This document shows positions 36,601 through 45,315 of a stretch of DNA of 64,000 nt, in pieces. The notes below the pieces were generated by a model, which saw only the letters and a list, made by a program, of their open reading frames with translations, did no database searches and was not told where the DNA came from. The position numbers were made by a program, and so were the translations under genes. Numbering within the stretch: position 1 is the stretch's first letter; the number at the start of each line of letters is the position of its first letter. The stretch is from Bradyrhizobium sp. SZCCT0231. Its GTDB lineage: Bacteria > Pseudomonadota > Alphaproteobacteria > Rhizobiales > Xanthobacteraceae. The stretch lies in assembly GCF_018130245.1 (NCBI RefSeq), contig NZ_JAFCKP010000003.1:62001-126000 (forward strand), in the 5' to 3' direction.

Positions 36601-39012
36601 GTCACCGAGGACGACGGCGCCTCGCTGACGACCTGCGGCACGCTGGCGATCCAGGACCTCGACCTGATCGACACCCACACGGCGGAGTGGTCGTTCAAGT
36701 CGTCGTCCGTCAGCACGGATCTCCCGGGCTTCGGGACCGGTTCGCATATCGGCACTTTCTCGATCGATTCGTCGGTGGCCGAATCCGGCAGCGACACCAG
36801 CAACGGCGCGACGCTGGGCTGGCATTTCACGCTCGACAACAGCAATCCCGTGCTGCAGTCGCTGGCGCAGGGCCAGACCATCACCCAGGTCTATACCGTC
36901 ACGTTCGACGATCATCATGGCGGCACCGTCAGCCAGGACGTCACCGTCACGATCACCGGCACCAACGATGCGCCGGCGGTTTCCTATGTGACGTCGGACT
37001 ACATGAATTTCGACGGCCAGACGATTGCCGTCGGCGAGGTGCCGACGGTGGCCACCGATGACGTGACGCTGGACGGCTGGGTCAACTGGAACGGCGCGGC
37101 AGATGCCGGCCACGGCCAGATCCTGTTCTACAACGGCAACACTTCGACCGCCGGCTTCGGTCTCCTCGGCACCGTCAACACCGATGGTACGATGGAGCTG
37201 CAGATTCTCGCGGGCGGCCGCCAGATCGCCGATACCGGCGTGGCACTCACGGCGTCGCAGTGGCACAACATTGCGCTGACGCGCGAGAACGACACCTTCA
37301 AGCTCTATCTCGACGGGCACCTCGAATATTCGCAGTCGTGGACGGTCAACCCGATCGACGGCAGTCCGTCGAATCCGTCGGCGTCCTACATGATGATTGG
37401 TGCCGCGAGCGACCCGGGCGCGGCGGGCTTTGGCACCGAAGGCTTCTACGGCTCGATCGCCGATGTCAGCGTCTGGACCACCGTGCTCACGCAGGCGCAG
37501 ATCCAATCGATCGATTTCACCGCGCTCACGGGCGGTGAGGCGAATCTTGCTGCCTATTATCAGCTCGGCGACGGCAGCGGGACGACGGCCTCCAATACGG
37601 TCAATCCCGCCAAGAGCCTTATGATCGAGGGCGATGCGGACTGGGCCAGCGGCACCTCCGGACCAGGCGGTGCCGTTGCCGATCTGATGGAAACCAATGC
37701 GGGTCAGCTTTCGCACGGCGTGCTGGCGGTCTCCGACGTCGACGCGACCGATCACGTCACGGTGTCGGTCAGCCAGCTGCAGGTCTCTCTCGGCGGAGTG
37801 CTGCAAACCGGCAATGTCGGCGGGCTGTCGCATGAGGCCCTGCTGAACTATCTCACCGTTCCGTCCGGCGATATCCTGAACGGCACGGCCACCCACGCCC
37901 AGTTCACTTGGAATTTCAATTCGGGTAGCCAGGCCTTTGACTTCCTCGCCGCCGGCCAGACGCTGTCGCTGCAATACACGATCGTTCCGTCGGATGCGGA
38001 TGGCGCTGGCACGGGTGGGGTCGTCACCATCAACATCGCCGGCACGAACGACGCGCCGACGCTATCCGACCTCCACATCGGTCCGCTCACGGACACGGCC
38101 GCAACCGACACCTTCGTTCCTCTCACCGGGTATTTGGCCGGAAGCGATGCGGACAGCGGCGAGACGGCGACGCTGACCTACGCCGTCCTCAATGCGGATT
38201 GTCATGGGACGGCGACGGGTCTGTACGGCTCGCTGACAGTCAACGCCGACGGCAGCTACAGCTATGTTCCGAACGCCGACGCGATCAACGCGCTGGCGGA
38301 AGGATCCTACGAGGATAATTTCACGGTCCAGACCACGGACGCGCATGGTGCGACCGGCGCGGCAACGCTCACGGTGGACGTGACCGGCGCGAACGACGGG
38401 AATGTCGCTCCGGTGATCAACGTCGATCAGATCAACGTCACGCAGGAAGGCGACCAGATCTTCGTCCACGGCATCACGGTCAGCGACGCCGACGCTGCTC
38501 TCGATGAAACCTTCGTACTCACCGCGGCGGCGGATTCGGGCACCTATGTGGAGCCTGCACCGACGTCCGATACCCTGGCGAGCGTCAATTCAGCACTCCA
38601 GGGGCTGACCTACACCGAGCCGAGCCAGAGCGCGCTTGCGACGGATAAGCTGGCGATCACTGTGACCGACGGCCACGGTGCGAGCGACACGGTCAACCTG
38701 ATCTTCAACCTGACCGAACAAGGCCCGGTCACCCTCGCCAGCACAAACGGTAAGGATGTGCTGTTCGGGACCGGCTATCAGGATCAGTTCGTGTTTGCGG
38801 CCAACTCCAACCGCGACATGATCCTGGATTTCACGCACAATCAGGATCACATCGATCTGTCGGCCGTCGTGACCACCGCCAGCGTGTCCGACTGGATGAC
38901 CCAGCATGTGACCGCGTCGGGGACAGACACCCTGATCACGCTCGATGCGGCGAACACCATCCTCGTGAAGGGCGTCAGTCTTCAGGCGAGCGACTTCATC
39001 GTGCATTCCTGA
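33667..39012 (+). CDS. 1781-residue FecR / VCBS-repeat / LamG surface protein with type I secretion C-terminus
   Basis: A giant modular protein. Residues about 124-240 form a FecR-like domain (KLVGSATAIRNGVSVILNNG to PVATMGIRGTAV). Cadherin/VCBS-like beta units follow (about 390-690), and then three tandem VCBS units of 136-138 residues (VKED 706, VTED 842, VTED 979), each ending TGTNDAP-like. A LamG/concanavalin-like module covers about 1112-1330 (MNFDGQ, ASQWHNIALTREN, YLDGHLEYSQ). More cadherin-like units reach about 1690. Residues 1695-1781 match a type I secretion target region (GKDVLFGTGYQDQFVF, ILDFTHNQDHIDLSAV, KGVSLQASDF). The N-terminus has an Ala-rich tract (residues 115-122). The only early start is TTG with a weak ribosome site. 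Expected surface-exposed or released. Confidence 0.88.
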   Translation: MNYAGKFDAATSLNGEGSSAPAYGHADSFAAKPFIAKAHGHVPDGAFVVPDPNLIFNGEFKRAGLDLVLSHEGHEFVVHDYFRGDKRAAIASPDGAHLTGDIVNALTGHVQVAQAAPGAAAAQVIGHVTKLVGSATAIRNGVSVILNNGDNVEKGDVVSTGADSTLGITFIDGTVFGLSSNARMVLNEMVYDPNGSSNSSLLSLVAGTITFVAGETAKHGDMKVDTPVATMGIRGTAVLTQINFVVPAGGGDPQPQASFQVLVEPNGTTGSYILFDKITLLPIATVNQAGQMIQISGGNVSISNALMSPEIQKLITDVFTQKFTDNNTNTKLTTNFTDTITPFSQDLVFKSGSGAIVTATFVNLNLQGSERPGASTPLVVRIPGQPIVQSFDASGNVKTAFALTERADTTGDTHADTVSGLIRFVDQNLGDRPTVSVSLAEAPNYVYKNAGQQDVTGSLTALQKQDIAATQIQISVVADPANENNGSAVWTYTIPDKVFDFLAAGETLTLTYVFRVDTNFTVSPESKFIPITITITGTNDKPTVATSGGTVIEKVGTGNEALDTITGTVTFTDVDLTDRPIVSAALSSAQPFKYLDAEGNDITATLTPEQRAAIAAVEVPLTVVQGAGNGNNGSATWTYSVPDHLFDFLAEDEKLILNYVVQVDDGHGGVVSTPITVSIDGADVNVEGTNDVPTIVEDSTTPTGTVKEDAAASLLASGTIAFNDPDLTDTHGASFVLKSTTSNAHLPGFGNGTSHIGTFALTAVSESPGVSTRGSVGWTFTLNDNDPVLQSLAEGQTITQVYTVKVDDHHGGTVTRDVTVTITGTNDAPTVTSDADAAKGSVTEDSCATLSIDGTLAIQDLDLIDTHTAQAVFKSSTSSGHLPGFDDDTPLGTFTIDCDVAEFNTDTDNGATLGWHFSLGNNNAVLQSLAEGQSITQVYTVTFTDNHGAQVSQDVTVTINGANDAPTITSDAAAATGAVTEDDGASLTTCGTLAIQDLDLIDTHTAEWSFKSSSVSTDLPGFGTGSHIGTFSIDSSVAESGSDTSNGATLGWHFTLDNSNPVLQSLAQGQTITQVYTVTFDDHHGGTVSQDVTVTITGTNDAPAVSYVTSDYMNFDGQTIAVGEVPTVATDDVTLDGWVNWNGAADAGHGQILFYNGNTSTAGFGLLGTVNTDGTMELQILAGGRQIADTGVALTASQWHNIALTRENDTFKLYLDGHLEYSQSWTVNPIDGSPSNPSASYMMIGAASDPGAAGFGTEGFYGSIADVSVWTTVLTQAQIQSIDFTALTGGEANLAAYYQLGDGSGTTASNTVNPAKSLMIEGDADWASGTSGPGGAVADLMETNAGQLSHGVLAVSDVDATDHVTVSVSQLQVSLGGVLQTGNVGGLSHEALLNYLTVPSGDILNGTATHAQFTWNFNSGSQAFDFLAAGQTLSLQYTIVPSDADGAGTGGVVTINIAGTNDAPTLSDLHIGPLTDTAATDTFVPLTGYLAGSDADSGETATLTYAVLNADCHGTATGLYGSLTVNADGSYSYVPNADAINALAEGSYEDNFTVQTTDAHGATGAATLTVDVTGANDGNVAPVINVDQINVTQEGDQIFVHGITVSDADAALDETFVLTAAADSGTYVEPAPTSDTLASVNSALQGLTYTEPSQSALATDKLAITVTDGHGASDTVNLIFNLTEQGPVTLASTNGKDVLFGTGYQDQFVFAANSNRDMILDFTHNQDHIDLSAVVTTASVSDWMTQHVTASGTDTLITLDAANTILVKGVSLQASDFIVHS

Positions 39013-39090
39013 CGCGCGTGGGCGAGGTCCATCGTCTGCACACCCGATCGGAGCTGCCGCTCGCCGTCAAAGCGTGATATTCCAGCTGGC

Positions 39091-41322
39091 ATGAAACGTC
39101 TGAAGATCCTGAGGCGGTGGTTTGCGCGGAAGCTCGGCTTTGCGCGGCTGATGTGCCTTGCGCTGCTGGTTCTGTTTGCCGGCGCGCGCCTCTGGGATCC
39201 GCCGCCGATCCAGGAATTGCGGCTGCGCACCTTCGACATGTTCCAGCTGATCGATCCCAGGCACAAGACGGCGCGGCCGGTGACCATCGTCGATATCGAC
39301 GACAAGAGCCTCGCCAAGCTTGGCCAGTGGCCGTGGCCGCGGACGCGGATCGCCGATATGATCCAGAACCTCACCAACAAGGGCGCGGTGGCGATCGGCT
39401 TCGACGTGGTGTTTGCGGAGCCCGACCGCCTCAATCCGGATCTGGTCGCGGGCCAGATGCGTTATCTCGACGATGCCACGCGTGCCAAGCTGCGCGAGCT
39501 GCCGACCAACGACCAGATCCTTGCCGAGGCGATCAAGCGCTCGCGCGTGGTGCTGGGTGAGACCGGGCAGCGGGCGATCTCGTCCGAGATCGACAAGTCG
39601 CTGCCTTTCACCGGCATCGCGACGGTCGGCGAGGAGAATGCCGAGCGCTTCCTGTTCGAATTCCCCGGCCTGCTCCGCAACGTGCCCGTCATCGAGAAGG
39701 TCGCGGCCGGCCGCGGCCTGTTCACCATCAAGACCGAGCGCGACGGCCTGATCCGCCGCGTGCCGATGGTGATGCGCGCCCAGGGCAACATCATGCCCTC
39801 GCTCAGCCTCGAGATTTTGCGCGTCGCCACGGGCACGCCGACGCTGCTGATCCGGACCGACAAGACCGGCGTGCGGGCCGTTCGCCTCAAGGGCGTGGAG
39901 ATTCCGACCGACAAGAACGGTCAGCTCTGGGTGCACTATGCGCGCCAGGATCCTTCGATCTACGTCTCGGCGGCCGACGTGCTCGACAACACCGTGCCGC
40001 CCGCCAAGCTCGCCGGCAAGCTGGTGCTGGTCGGCACCTCCGCGGTCGGGCTCAACGACATCAAGACCACGCCGGTGTCCTCGACCATGCCCGGGGTCGA
40101 GATCCATGCCCAGGTGCTGGAGAGCGTGCTGAGCGGCGCGGTGATTTCCCAGCCGAACTACGCGCTCGGCATCGAGCTGCTCGCCGCGCTCGTCATCGGC
40201 TTGCTCGTCATCATCTTCACGCCGAATCTCGGTCCCGTGCGCCTCGTGCTCGCCGGTGCGATGTTCGCTGCGATCCTGGTCGGCACGTCCTGGTTCTTCT
40301 ACGCGCAGTACCGCTATCTGATCGACTTCACCTATCCGCTGCTCTCGACCACGGCGATCTATCTGACGCTGATCTTCGCCAGCTTCGTGCGCGAGCAGCG
40401 CCAGCGCGTGCAGATCCGCGGCATGTTCGCGCAATACATGTCGCCGGTGCTGGTCGAGCAGCTGGCGCAGTCGCCCGAAAAGCTCGTGCTCGGCGGCGAG
40501 GAGCGCGAGATGACGATCATGTTCTCCGACGTGCGCGGCTTCACCACGATCTCGGAGAGCTACAAGCGCGATCCGCAAGGGCTGATCGCGCTGATGAACC
40601 GCTTCCTGACGCCGCTGACCGACGTCATCATCGAGCGCAAGGGCTATATCGACAAGTACATGGGCGACGCCATCATGGCGTTCTGGAACGCGCCGCTCGA
40701 CGATGCCGAGCACGAGATCAACGCCTGCGAAGCCGCGATCCGGATGCTCGAGCAGATCGACGCGGTCAACAAGGAGCGCGAGCAGGAAGCGGCCGAGGGC
40801 GGCCACGTCTACATCCCGCTCAATGTCGGCATCGGTCTCAACACCGGCATCGGCGTGGTCGGCAACATGGGGTCCGACCTGAAGAAGAACTATTCGGTGC
40901 TCGGCGACAGCGTGAACCTGGCCTCGCGCCTGGAAGGCCAGTCGAAGGAGTACGGCTTTCCCATCATCATCGGCTCCAGGACCGCACTCGCCGCCAAGGA
41001 GAAGTTCGCGATCCTCGAGCTCGACTTCATCATGGTCAAGGGCAAGACCGAGCCGGAAGTCATCTACGCCATCGCGGGCCGCGAGGACGTGATGCGTTCG
41101 GCCGCGTTCCAGCGCCTGCGCAACATCACCATCGAGATGCTCGGCTGCTACCGCGGCCGCGATTGGCAGGGCGCACTGGACGCGATCGAGCGCGGCCGCA
41201 AAAGCGAGGACGCCGACACGCTGGAGAAGCTGTTCAGGCTCTATGAAGCGCGAATCAAGGATTTCCAGCTCAATCCGCCGCCGGAGGGCTGGACCGGGGC
41301 GTATGCGCTGCTGACGAAGTAG
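39091..41322 (+). CDS. CHASE2-domain class III adenylate cyclase
   Basis: The 743-residue protein has one N-terminal membrane helix (about residues 18-35) and a periplasmic CHASE2 sensor domain (about 40-350; TIVDIDDKSLAKLGQWPWPR, GVAIGFDVVFAEPDR-like AIGFDVVF, LVLVGTSAVGLNDIKTTP). Three C-terminal membrane helices follow (about 365-440), and then the cyclase domain (about 470-650). D480 (SDVRGFT) and D526 (YMGDA) are the metal Asps, and K522 and the Asp of VLGDSVNLASR give adenine specificity. It lies 78 bp after the giant FecR/VCBS protein on the same strand and may be co-transcribed. Makes cAMP in response to a periplasmic signal. Confidence 0.9.
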   Translation: MKRLKILRRWFARKLGFARLMCLALLVLFAGARLWDPPPIQELRLRTFDMFQLIDPRHKTARPVTIVDIDDKSLAKLGQWPWPRTRIADMIQNLTNKGAVAIGFDVVFAEPDRLNPDLVAGQMRYLDDATRAKLRELPTNDQILAEAIKRSRVVLGETGQRAISSEIDKSLPFTGIATVGEENAERFLFEFPGLLRNVPVIEKVAAGRGLFTIKTERDGLIRRVPMVMRAQGNIMPSLSLEILRVATGTPTLLIRTDKTGVRAVRLKGVEIPTDKNGQLWVHYARQDPSIYVSAADVLDNTVPPAKLAGKLVLVGTSAVGLNDIKTTPVSSTMPGVEIHAQVLESVLSGAVISQPNYALGIELLAALVIGLLVIIFTPNLGPVRLVLAGAMFAAILVGTSWFFYAQYRYLIDFTYPLLSTTAIYLTLIFASFVREQRQRVQIRGMFAQYMSPVLVEQLAQSPEKLVLGGEEREMTIMFSDVRGFTTISESYKRDPQGLIALMNRFLTPLTDVIIERKGYIDKYMGDAIMAFWNAPLDDAEHEINACEAAIRMLEQIDAVNKEREQEAAEGGHVYIPLNVGIGLNTGIGVVGNMGSDLKKNYSVLGDSVNLASRLEGQSKEYGFPIIIGSRTALAAKEKFAILELDFIMVKGKTEPEVIYAIAGREDVMRSAAFQRLRNITIEMLGCYRGRDWQGALDAIERGRKSEDADTLEKLFRLYEARIKDFQLNPPPEGWTGAYALLTK

Positions 41323-41354
41323 GGCAGGTGGGCCGCTGCCAGTGCCTCACACTC

Positions 41355-41434
41355 CGTCATTGCGAGCGAAGCGAAGCAATCCAGACTGCCACTGCGGAAA
41401 GATTCTGGATTGCTTCGCTTCGCTCGCAATGACG
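41355..41434. repeat. Intergenic palindrome, family B (CGTCATTGCGAGCGAAGCG type)
   Basis: A near-perfect hairpin. CGTCATTGCGAGCGAAGCGA at 41355 pairs with TCGCTTCGCTCGCAATGACG-like sequence ending 41434. The only copy of this family seen in the window, next to a family C palindrome. Confidence 0.88.
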
Positions 41435-41470
41435 AGTTTGACGCGCCTGTGTGGGCCAAACACCAACTCC

Positions 41471-41561
41471 CGTAGAGTGGGCAAAGGCGCGTTAGCGCCG
41501 TGCCCACGTCTTCTCTCTCGTCGTAGCTCGGTGGGCACGCTTGCGCTTTGCCCACCCTACG
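41471..41561. repeat. Intergenic palindrome, family C (CGTAGGGTGGGC type)
   Basis: A 91-bp repeat from CGTAGAGTGGGCAAAG to CTTTGCCCACCCTACG. Related copies are at 54605-54695 and 63859-63947, so this family occurs three times in the window. Confidence 0.88.
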
Positions 41562-41581
41562 ACTGCGGCGCTTGCCGCCCC

Positions 41582-43177
41582 TCACTCCACCCCGATCGTC
41601 GTCAGATCCTGGAACCAGTGCTGCGCCTGCACGAACTGCTTGATTTTCGGCGATAGCGCGTGCGGGTTGGTGTCGTGGACGACCCACACCAGCGTGGCAT
41701 CGTCCACGATCGACGCATGCGCCTGCGCCAGCAATTCGTCCTGCTTGGCGCTGTCGAAGGTTTTCTTGGCCTCGTCGATGAGGGCATCGACCTTCGGGTT
41801 CTTGTAGCCGCCCCAGTTGACGCCGACCGGCGCGATCTGGCCCGAATGGAAGAAGCGGACGATGGCGTAGAGCGGGTCCGAGGTGACATAGGCGATGTTG
41901 TTGGCGGTGATGCCGGCGTTCATCTCGTCGGCGGCGCCCTTGCGCCAATGCGTATAGAGCGTCTCGAGCTCGACCACCTTGAACTCGATGTCGATGCCGA
42001 TCTCCTTGAAGCTCTGTTGCAGGAACTCGTTCATCGGCAGCGACAGCATCTGGCCGGTGCCGCCCTGCGCGATGATGAAGGTGGTCTTGAGCGGCTTTGC
42101 CTTGGAGTAGCCGGCCTCCTCGACCAGCTTCTTGGCGGCGGCGAGATCGTATTTCAGCTCGAAGCTGGGCTTGCCGAACCACGGGCTCGATGGGTCGACC
42201 TGGCCCTTGGCAGGCTTGGCGAGGCCGTTCATCAGTCCGACGACTTCGTCACGGTTGATCGCGAGGTTCAGCGCCTTGCGCAGGCGGATGTCGGTCCAGG
42301 GCGAGCCCGGCAGCACGCTGAGGTGATAATTCCAGACATGCGGCGTGACGTTGTCGACGAGCTTCATGCCGGCCGCCTTCAGCTGCGGCACGGCATCGGG
42401 CGCCGGCGTCTCGATCAGGTCCACTTGTCCGGCGAGCAGCGCATTGGTGCGCGTCAGCGCTTCCGGCATCGGCACCAGCACGATCTTGTCGGCCTTGGGA
42501 ATGCGCTTCTTGTTCCAGTAGTCCGGATTCTTGCTGAGCTCGGCGAGCTCGCGCGGCACCAGCTTTGTCAGCTTGAACGGGCCGGTGCCGGAGGGCTGGC
42601 TGGCGAACTTGTCCCAGTCCTTGCCGAGCTTTTCATATTGCGCCGGGCTCGAGACCAGGAACCACAGCATCTGATAGGGAAAGAAGGAATCGACCGTCTT
42701 GGTGGTGATCTCCACCGTGAAGTCGTCGATCTTGGCGTAGCTGGCAACGGATGGAAGGCGGGTCTTCACCTGCGCGCTCTGCCGCTTGTCGAATTGCGGC
42801 GCCTTGTCGTTGAGCACCTTGTCCAGATTCCAGATCACCGCATCGGCATTGAAGTCGCTGCCGTCGTGAAACTTCACGCCCTTGCGAAGGGTAAAGCGCC
42901 ATTTGGTTTTGTCGGCATCGTCCACCTTCCATTCGGTCGCGAGGCCCGGCACCAGCTTGCCGGGTCGATCGGCGACGTCCATCTCCCAGGCGACCAGGGG
43001 ATCGTAGATCGTGTAGGCGGTGAACTGATAAGCGCCGGCGCCGCGATCGGGCTGGCCGGTGGTGAGCGGAATGTCCGCCATCGAGATGCCATAGCGCACC
43101 ACCGTTTCGGCGCGCGCCGAGATTGCGGAGAACGCCAGCGCAAGCACGGCGAGACAGGTCGACAGACGAATACGCAT
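41582..43177 (-). CDS. Peptide-type ABC transporter substrate-binding protein (family 5, DppA/OppA)
   Basis: The 531-residue periplasmic binding protein has a signal peptide (STCLAVLALAFSAISARA). Family 5 motifs are LVPGLATEWKVDDADKTKW, FTLRKGVKFHDGSDFNADAV (SBP_bac_5 signature), RKALNLAINRDEVV and the late GGTGQMLSLPMNEFLQ. It is a paralogue of the protein encoded divergently at 43377. ATG at 43177 is preferred because it gives the signal peptide directly; a longer frame upstream is not needed. The gap of 199 bp to the paralogue may hold both promoters. It serves the same or a related permease. Confidence 0.9.
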   Translation of the reverse strand: MRIRLSTCLAVLALAFSAISARAETVVRYGISMADIPLTTGQPDRGAGAYQFTAYTIYDPLVAWEMDVADRPGKLVPGLATEWKVDDADKTKWRFTLRKGVKFHDGSDFNADAVIWNLDKVLNDKAPQFDKRQSAQVKTRLPSVASYAKIDDFTVEITTKTVDSFFPYQMLWFLVSSPAQYEKLGKDWDKFASQPSGTGPFKLTKLVPRELAELSKNPDYWNKKRIPKADKIVLVPMPEALTRTNALLAGQVDLIETPAPDAVPQLKAAGMKLVDNVTPHVWNYHLSVLPGSPWTDIRLRKALNLAINRDEVVGLMNGLAKPAKGQVDPSSPWFGKPSFELKYDLAAAKKLVEEAGYSKAKPLKTTFIIAQGGTGQMLSLPMNEFLQQSFKEIGIDIEFKVVELETLYTHWRKGAADEMNAGITANNIAYVTSDPLYAIVRFFHSGQIAPVGVNWGGYKNPKVDALIDEAKKTFDSAKQDELLAQAHASIVDDATLVWVVHDTNPHALSPKIKQFVQAQHWFQDLTTIGVE

Positions 43178-43321
43178 GGCCCAAAGCTCCAGGGAAGATC
43201 TGCGGCCAAACGTGCAATCTTGATGCCAGAATAGGCAGCGCGCCGGTTTTGCCGGTGCCTCATCACAAGGACTTGTCGCCGCGCGGGCAATTTGCAGAAT
43301 TTGTTTCTCCTTGGCATAGCC

Positions 43322-43338
43322 ATTGCATACGATTGCAT
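43322..43338 (+). promoter_or_regulatory. Direct repeat ATTGCAT-N3-ATTGCAT in the divergent gap
   Basis: ATTGCAT occurs at 43322-43328 and again at 43332-43338, spaced exactly 10 bp, one helical turn, and 40 bp upstream of the ATG of the plus-strand binding protein. It suits binding by a regulator on one DNA face. No regulator gene is adjacent. Confidence 0.4.
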
Positions 43339-43376
43339 CAAAATTAATCATCGAAAGCCGGAGAAGGACTGAAGCG

Positions 43377-45038
43377 ATGCTTATCAAGAAGAACAAGACC
43401 CGCGCGGCGCTGATCGCGCTGCTGGCGCTCGGCAGCGCGGCCGCCTGGCCAAGCGTGGTCGCTGCGGAAACTGTGCTGCGTATCGGCATGACTGCTGCCG
43501 ATATTCCGCGCACCCTCGGCCAGCCCGATCAGGGTTTTGAAGGCAACCGCTTCACCGGCCTCACCATGTATGACGCGCTGACCGGCTGGGACCTGTCCTC
43601 TGCCGACAAGGCGAGCGTGGTGATTCCGGGTCTTGCCACCGAGTGGAAGGTCGACGATGCCGACAAGACCAAGTGGGTGTTCAAGCTGCGCCCTGGCGTC
43701 ACCTTCCATGACGGCTCGCCGTTCAACGCGGACGCCGTGGTGTGGAATGTCGAGAAGGTCTTGAAGCAGGACGCGCCGCAATTCGACGCCAGCCAGGTCG
43801 GCGTCACCGCCTCGCGCATGCCGACGCTGGCTTCTGCGAAGAAGATCGACGACATGACGGTCGAGCTCACCACCAAGGAGCCCGACAGCTTCCTGCCGAT
43901 CAACCTCACCAATTTGTTCATGGCGAGCCCGGCGAAGTGGCAGGCCTTCTACGACAAGGCCGAAGGTGCCGACGCCAAGGCGAAGTCGCAAGCCGCCTGG
44001 ACCGCCTTCGCCAAGGACGCCTCGGGCACCGGCCCGTGGAAGATGGCGAGCTTCACCCCGCGCGAACGGCTCGAGCTGGTCAAGAACGCGAGCTACTGGA
44101 ACAAGGATCGCGTGCCCAAGGTCGACAAGATGGTGCTCTTGCCGATGCCGGAGGCGAACGCGCGCACCGCGGCGCTGCTGTCCGGCCAGGTCGATTGGGT
44201 CGAAGCACCGGCGCCGGACGCGCTGCCCGAACTGAAGCAGCGCGGCTTCAAGCTCTACGCCAACGAGCAGCCGCATGTCTGGCCGTGGCAGTTCTCGCGC
44301 GTCGAGGGCTCGCCCTGGAACGACATTCGCGTGCGCAAGGCGGCAAACCTCTGCGTCGATCGCGAAGGCCTCAGGGAGGGCCTGCTCGGCGGCCTGATGG
44401 TGCCGGCGACCGGCACCTTCGAGCCCGGCCATCCCTGGCGGGGAAAACCGACCTTCGAAATCAAGTATGACAAGGCGGCTGCGCAGAAGCTGATGCAGGA
44501 GGCCGGCTTCGGCCCCAACAAGAAGCTGACGGTGAAGACGCAGACTTCTGCATCGGGCTCGGGTCAGATGCAGCCGCTGGCGATGAACGAATATCTCCAG
44601 CAGGCGCTGGCCGAATGCTATTTCGACGTGAAGCTCGACGTTATCGAGTGGAACACGCTGTTCACCAACTGGCGTCGCGGCGCCAAGGACCCCTCGGCCA
44701 ACGGCTCGAATGCGACCAACGTCACCTACGCGGCGATGGACCCGTTCTTCGCGCTGGTGCGCTTCCTGCAATCGAGCATGGCGCCGCCGGTCTCGAACAA
44801 TTGGGGCTTCATCAACAACCCCAAATTCGATGAGCTGGTGAAGAAGGCGCGCCAGACCTTCGATCCCGGCGCACGTGACGCCGCGCTCGCCGAATTGCAC
44901 GCAGCCTCCGTCGACGACGCTGCCTTCCTCTACGTCGCCCACGACGTCGGCCCCCGCGCGATGAGCCCGAAGGTCACGGGCGTCGTGCAGCCGAAGAGCT
45001 GGTTCATCGACTTCTCGCCGGTGTCGATCAAGCAGTAA
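43377..45038 (+). CDS. Peptide-type ABC transporter substrate-binding protein (family 5), paralogue
   Basis: The 553-residue periplasmic binding protein has a signal peptide (LIALLALGSAAAWPSVVAA). Motifs match the divergent paralogue: GLATEWKVDDADKTKWVFKL, RPGVTFHDGSPFNADAV, RKAANLCVDREGL, SGSGQMQPLAMNEYLQQ. A GGAGAAGGA ribosome site supports ATG 43377. It precedes the permease genes (palindromic block between), so it is the likely dedicated receptor. The paired architecture suggests two ligands for one transporter. Confidence 0.9.
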   Translation: MLIKKNKTRAALIALLALGSAAAWPSVVAAETVLRIGMTAADIPRTLGQPDQGFEGNRFTGLTMYDALTGWDLSSADKASVVIPGLATEWKVDDADKTKWVFKLRPGVTFHDGSPFNADAVVWNVEKVLKQDAPQFDASQVGVTASRMPTLASAKKIDDMTVELTTKEPDSFLPINLTNLFMASPAKWQAFYDKAEGADAKAKSQAAWTAFAKDASGTGPWKMASFTPRERLELVKNASYWNKDRVPKVDKMVLLPMPEANARTAALLSGQVDWVEAPAPDALPELKQRGFKLYANEQPHVWPWQFSRVEGSPWNDIRVRKAANLCVDREGLREGLLGGLMVPATGTFEPGHPWRGKPTFEIKYDKAAAQKLMQEAGFGPNKKLTVKTQTSASGSGQMQPLAMNEYLQQALAECYFDVKLDVIEWNTLFTNWRRGAKDPSANGSNATNVTYAAMDPFFALVRFLQSSMAPPVSNNWGFINNPKFDELVKKARQTFDPGARDAALAELHAASVDDAAFLYVAHDVGPRAMSPKVTGVVQPKSWFIDFSPVSIKQ

Positions 45039-45060
45039 TTCGCGCCGCGTACTCGCTGCA

Positions 45061-45303
45061 CCCTCTCCCCTCCTGTCCGCCGAAGCCTTGGCGAAGGCGG
45101 ATGTGGGAGAGGGTGGCTTCGCGACAGCGAAGCCGGGTGAGGGGGCTCTCTCCGCGGTTACCGCTTTCGCGTTCGTAACGACCGTATCCGGGGTTAGAAC
45201 CCCTCATCCGGCGCCGTAGCCGAAGCTTCGCTTCGGCGTCGACTTGAAGAACGGCCGCCGGAGGCGGCCTATGCCATCTTCTCCCACAAGGGGAGAAGGG
45301 AAG
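45061..45303. repeat. Intergenic multi-hairpin block, family D (CCCTCTCCCC type)
   Basis: A 243-bp block. CCCTCTCCCC pairs with GGGAGAGGGTG. It also contains GCTTCGCGACAGCGAAGC, GCCGAAGCTTCGCTTCGGC, GGCCGCCGGAGGCGGCC and CTTCTCCCACAAGGGGAGAAG. It separates the receptor from the permease gene and lies right at the latter's leader. Confidence 0.85.
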
Positions 45304-45315
45304 AAAGAATCCAAC

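Noticed and set aside
35740-37010. Direct DNA repeats here could be read as a CRISPR-like or tandem repeat array
   Set aside because: The period is 408-414 bp, in frame, and the repeats encode VCBS units; there are no short spacers.
34798-37974. A 1058-codon open frame on the strand opposite the giant VCBS protein
   Set aside because: It is the antisense shadow of a high-GC coding region with few stop codons. The plus strand has clear domain repeats, a secretion C-terminus and codon bias; the minus frame is Arg/Asp/Gly-rich without domains.
45244-45315. An ATG start for DppB at 45244
   Set aside because: The added residues (MKNGRRRR...GEGKK) come from the palindromic block and have no place in a DppB N-terminus; the GTG at 45316 fits the family.
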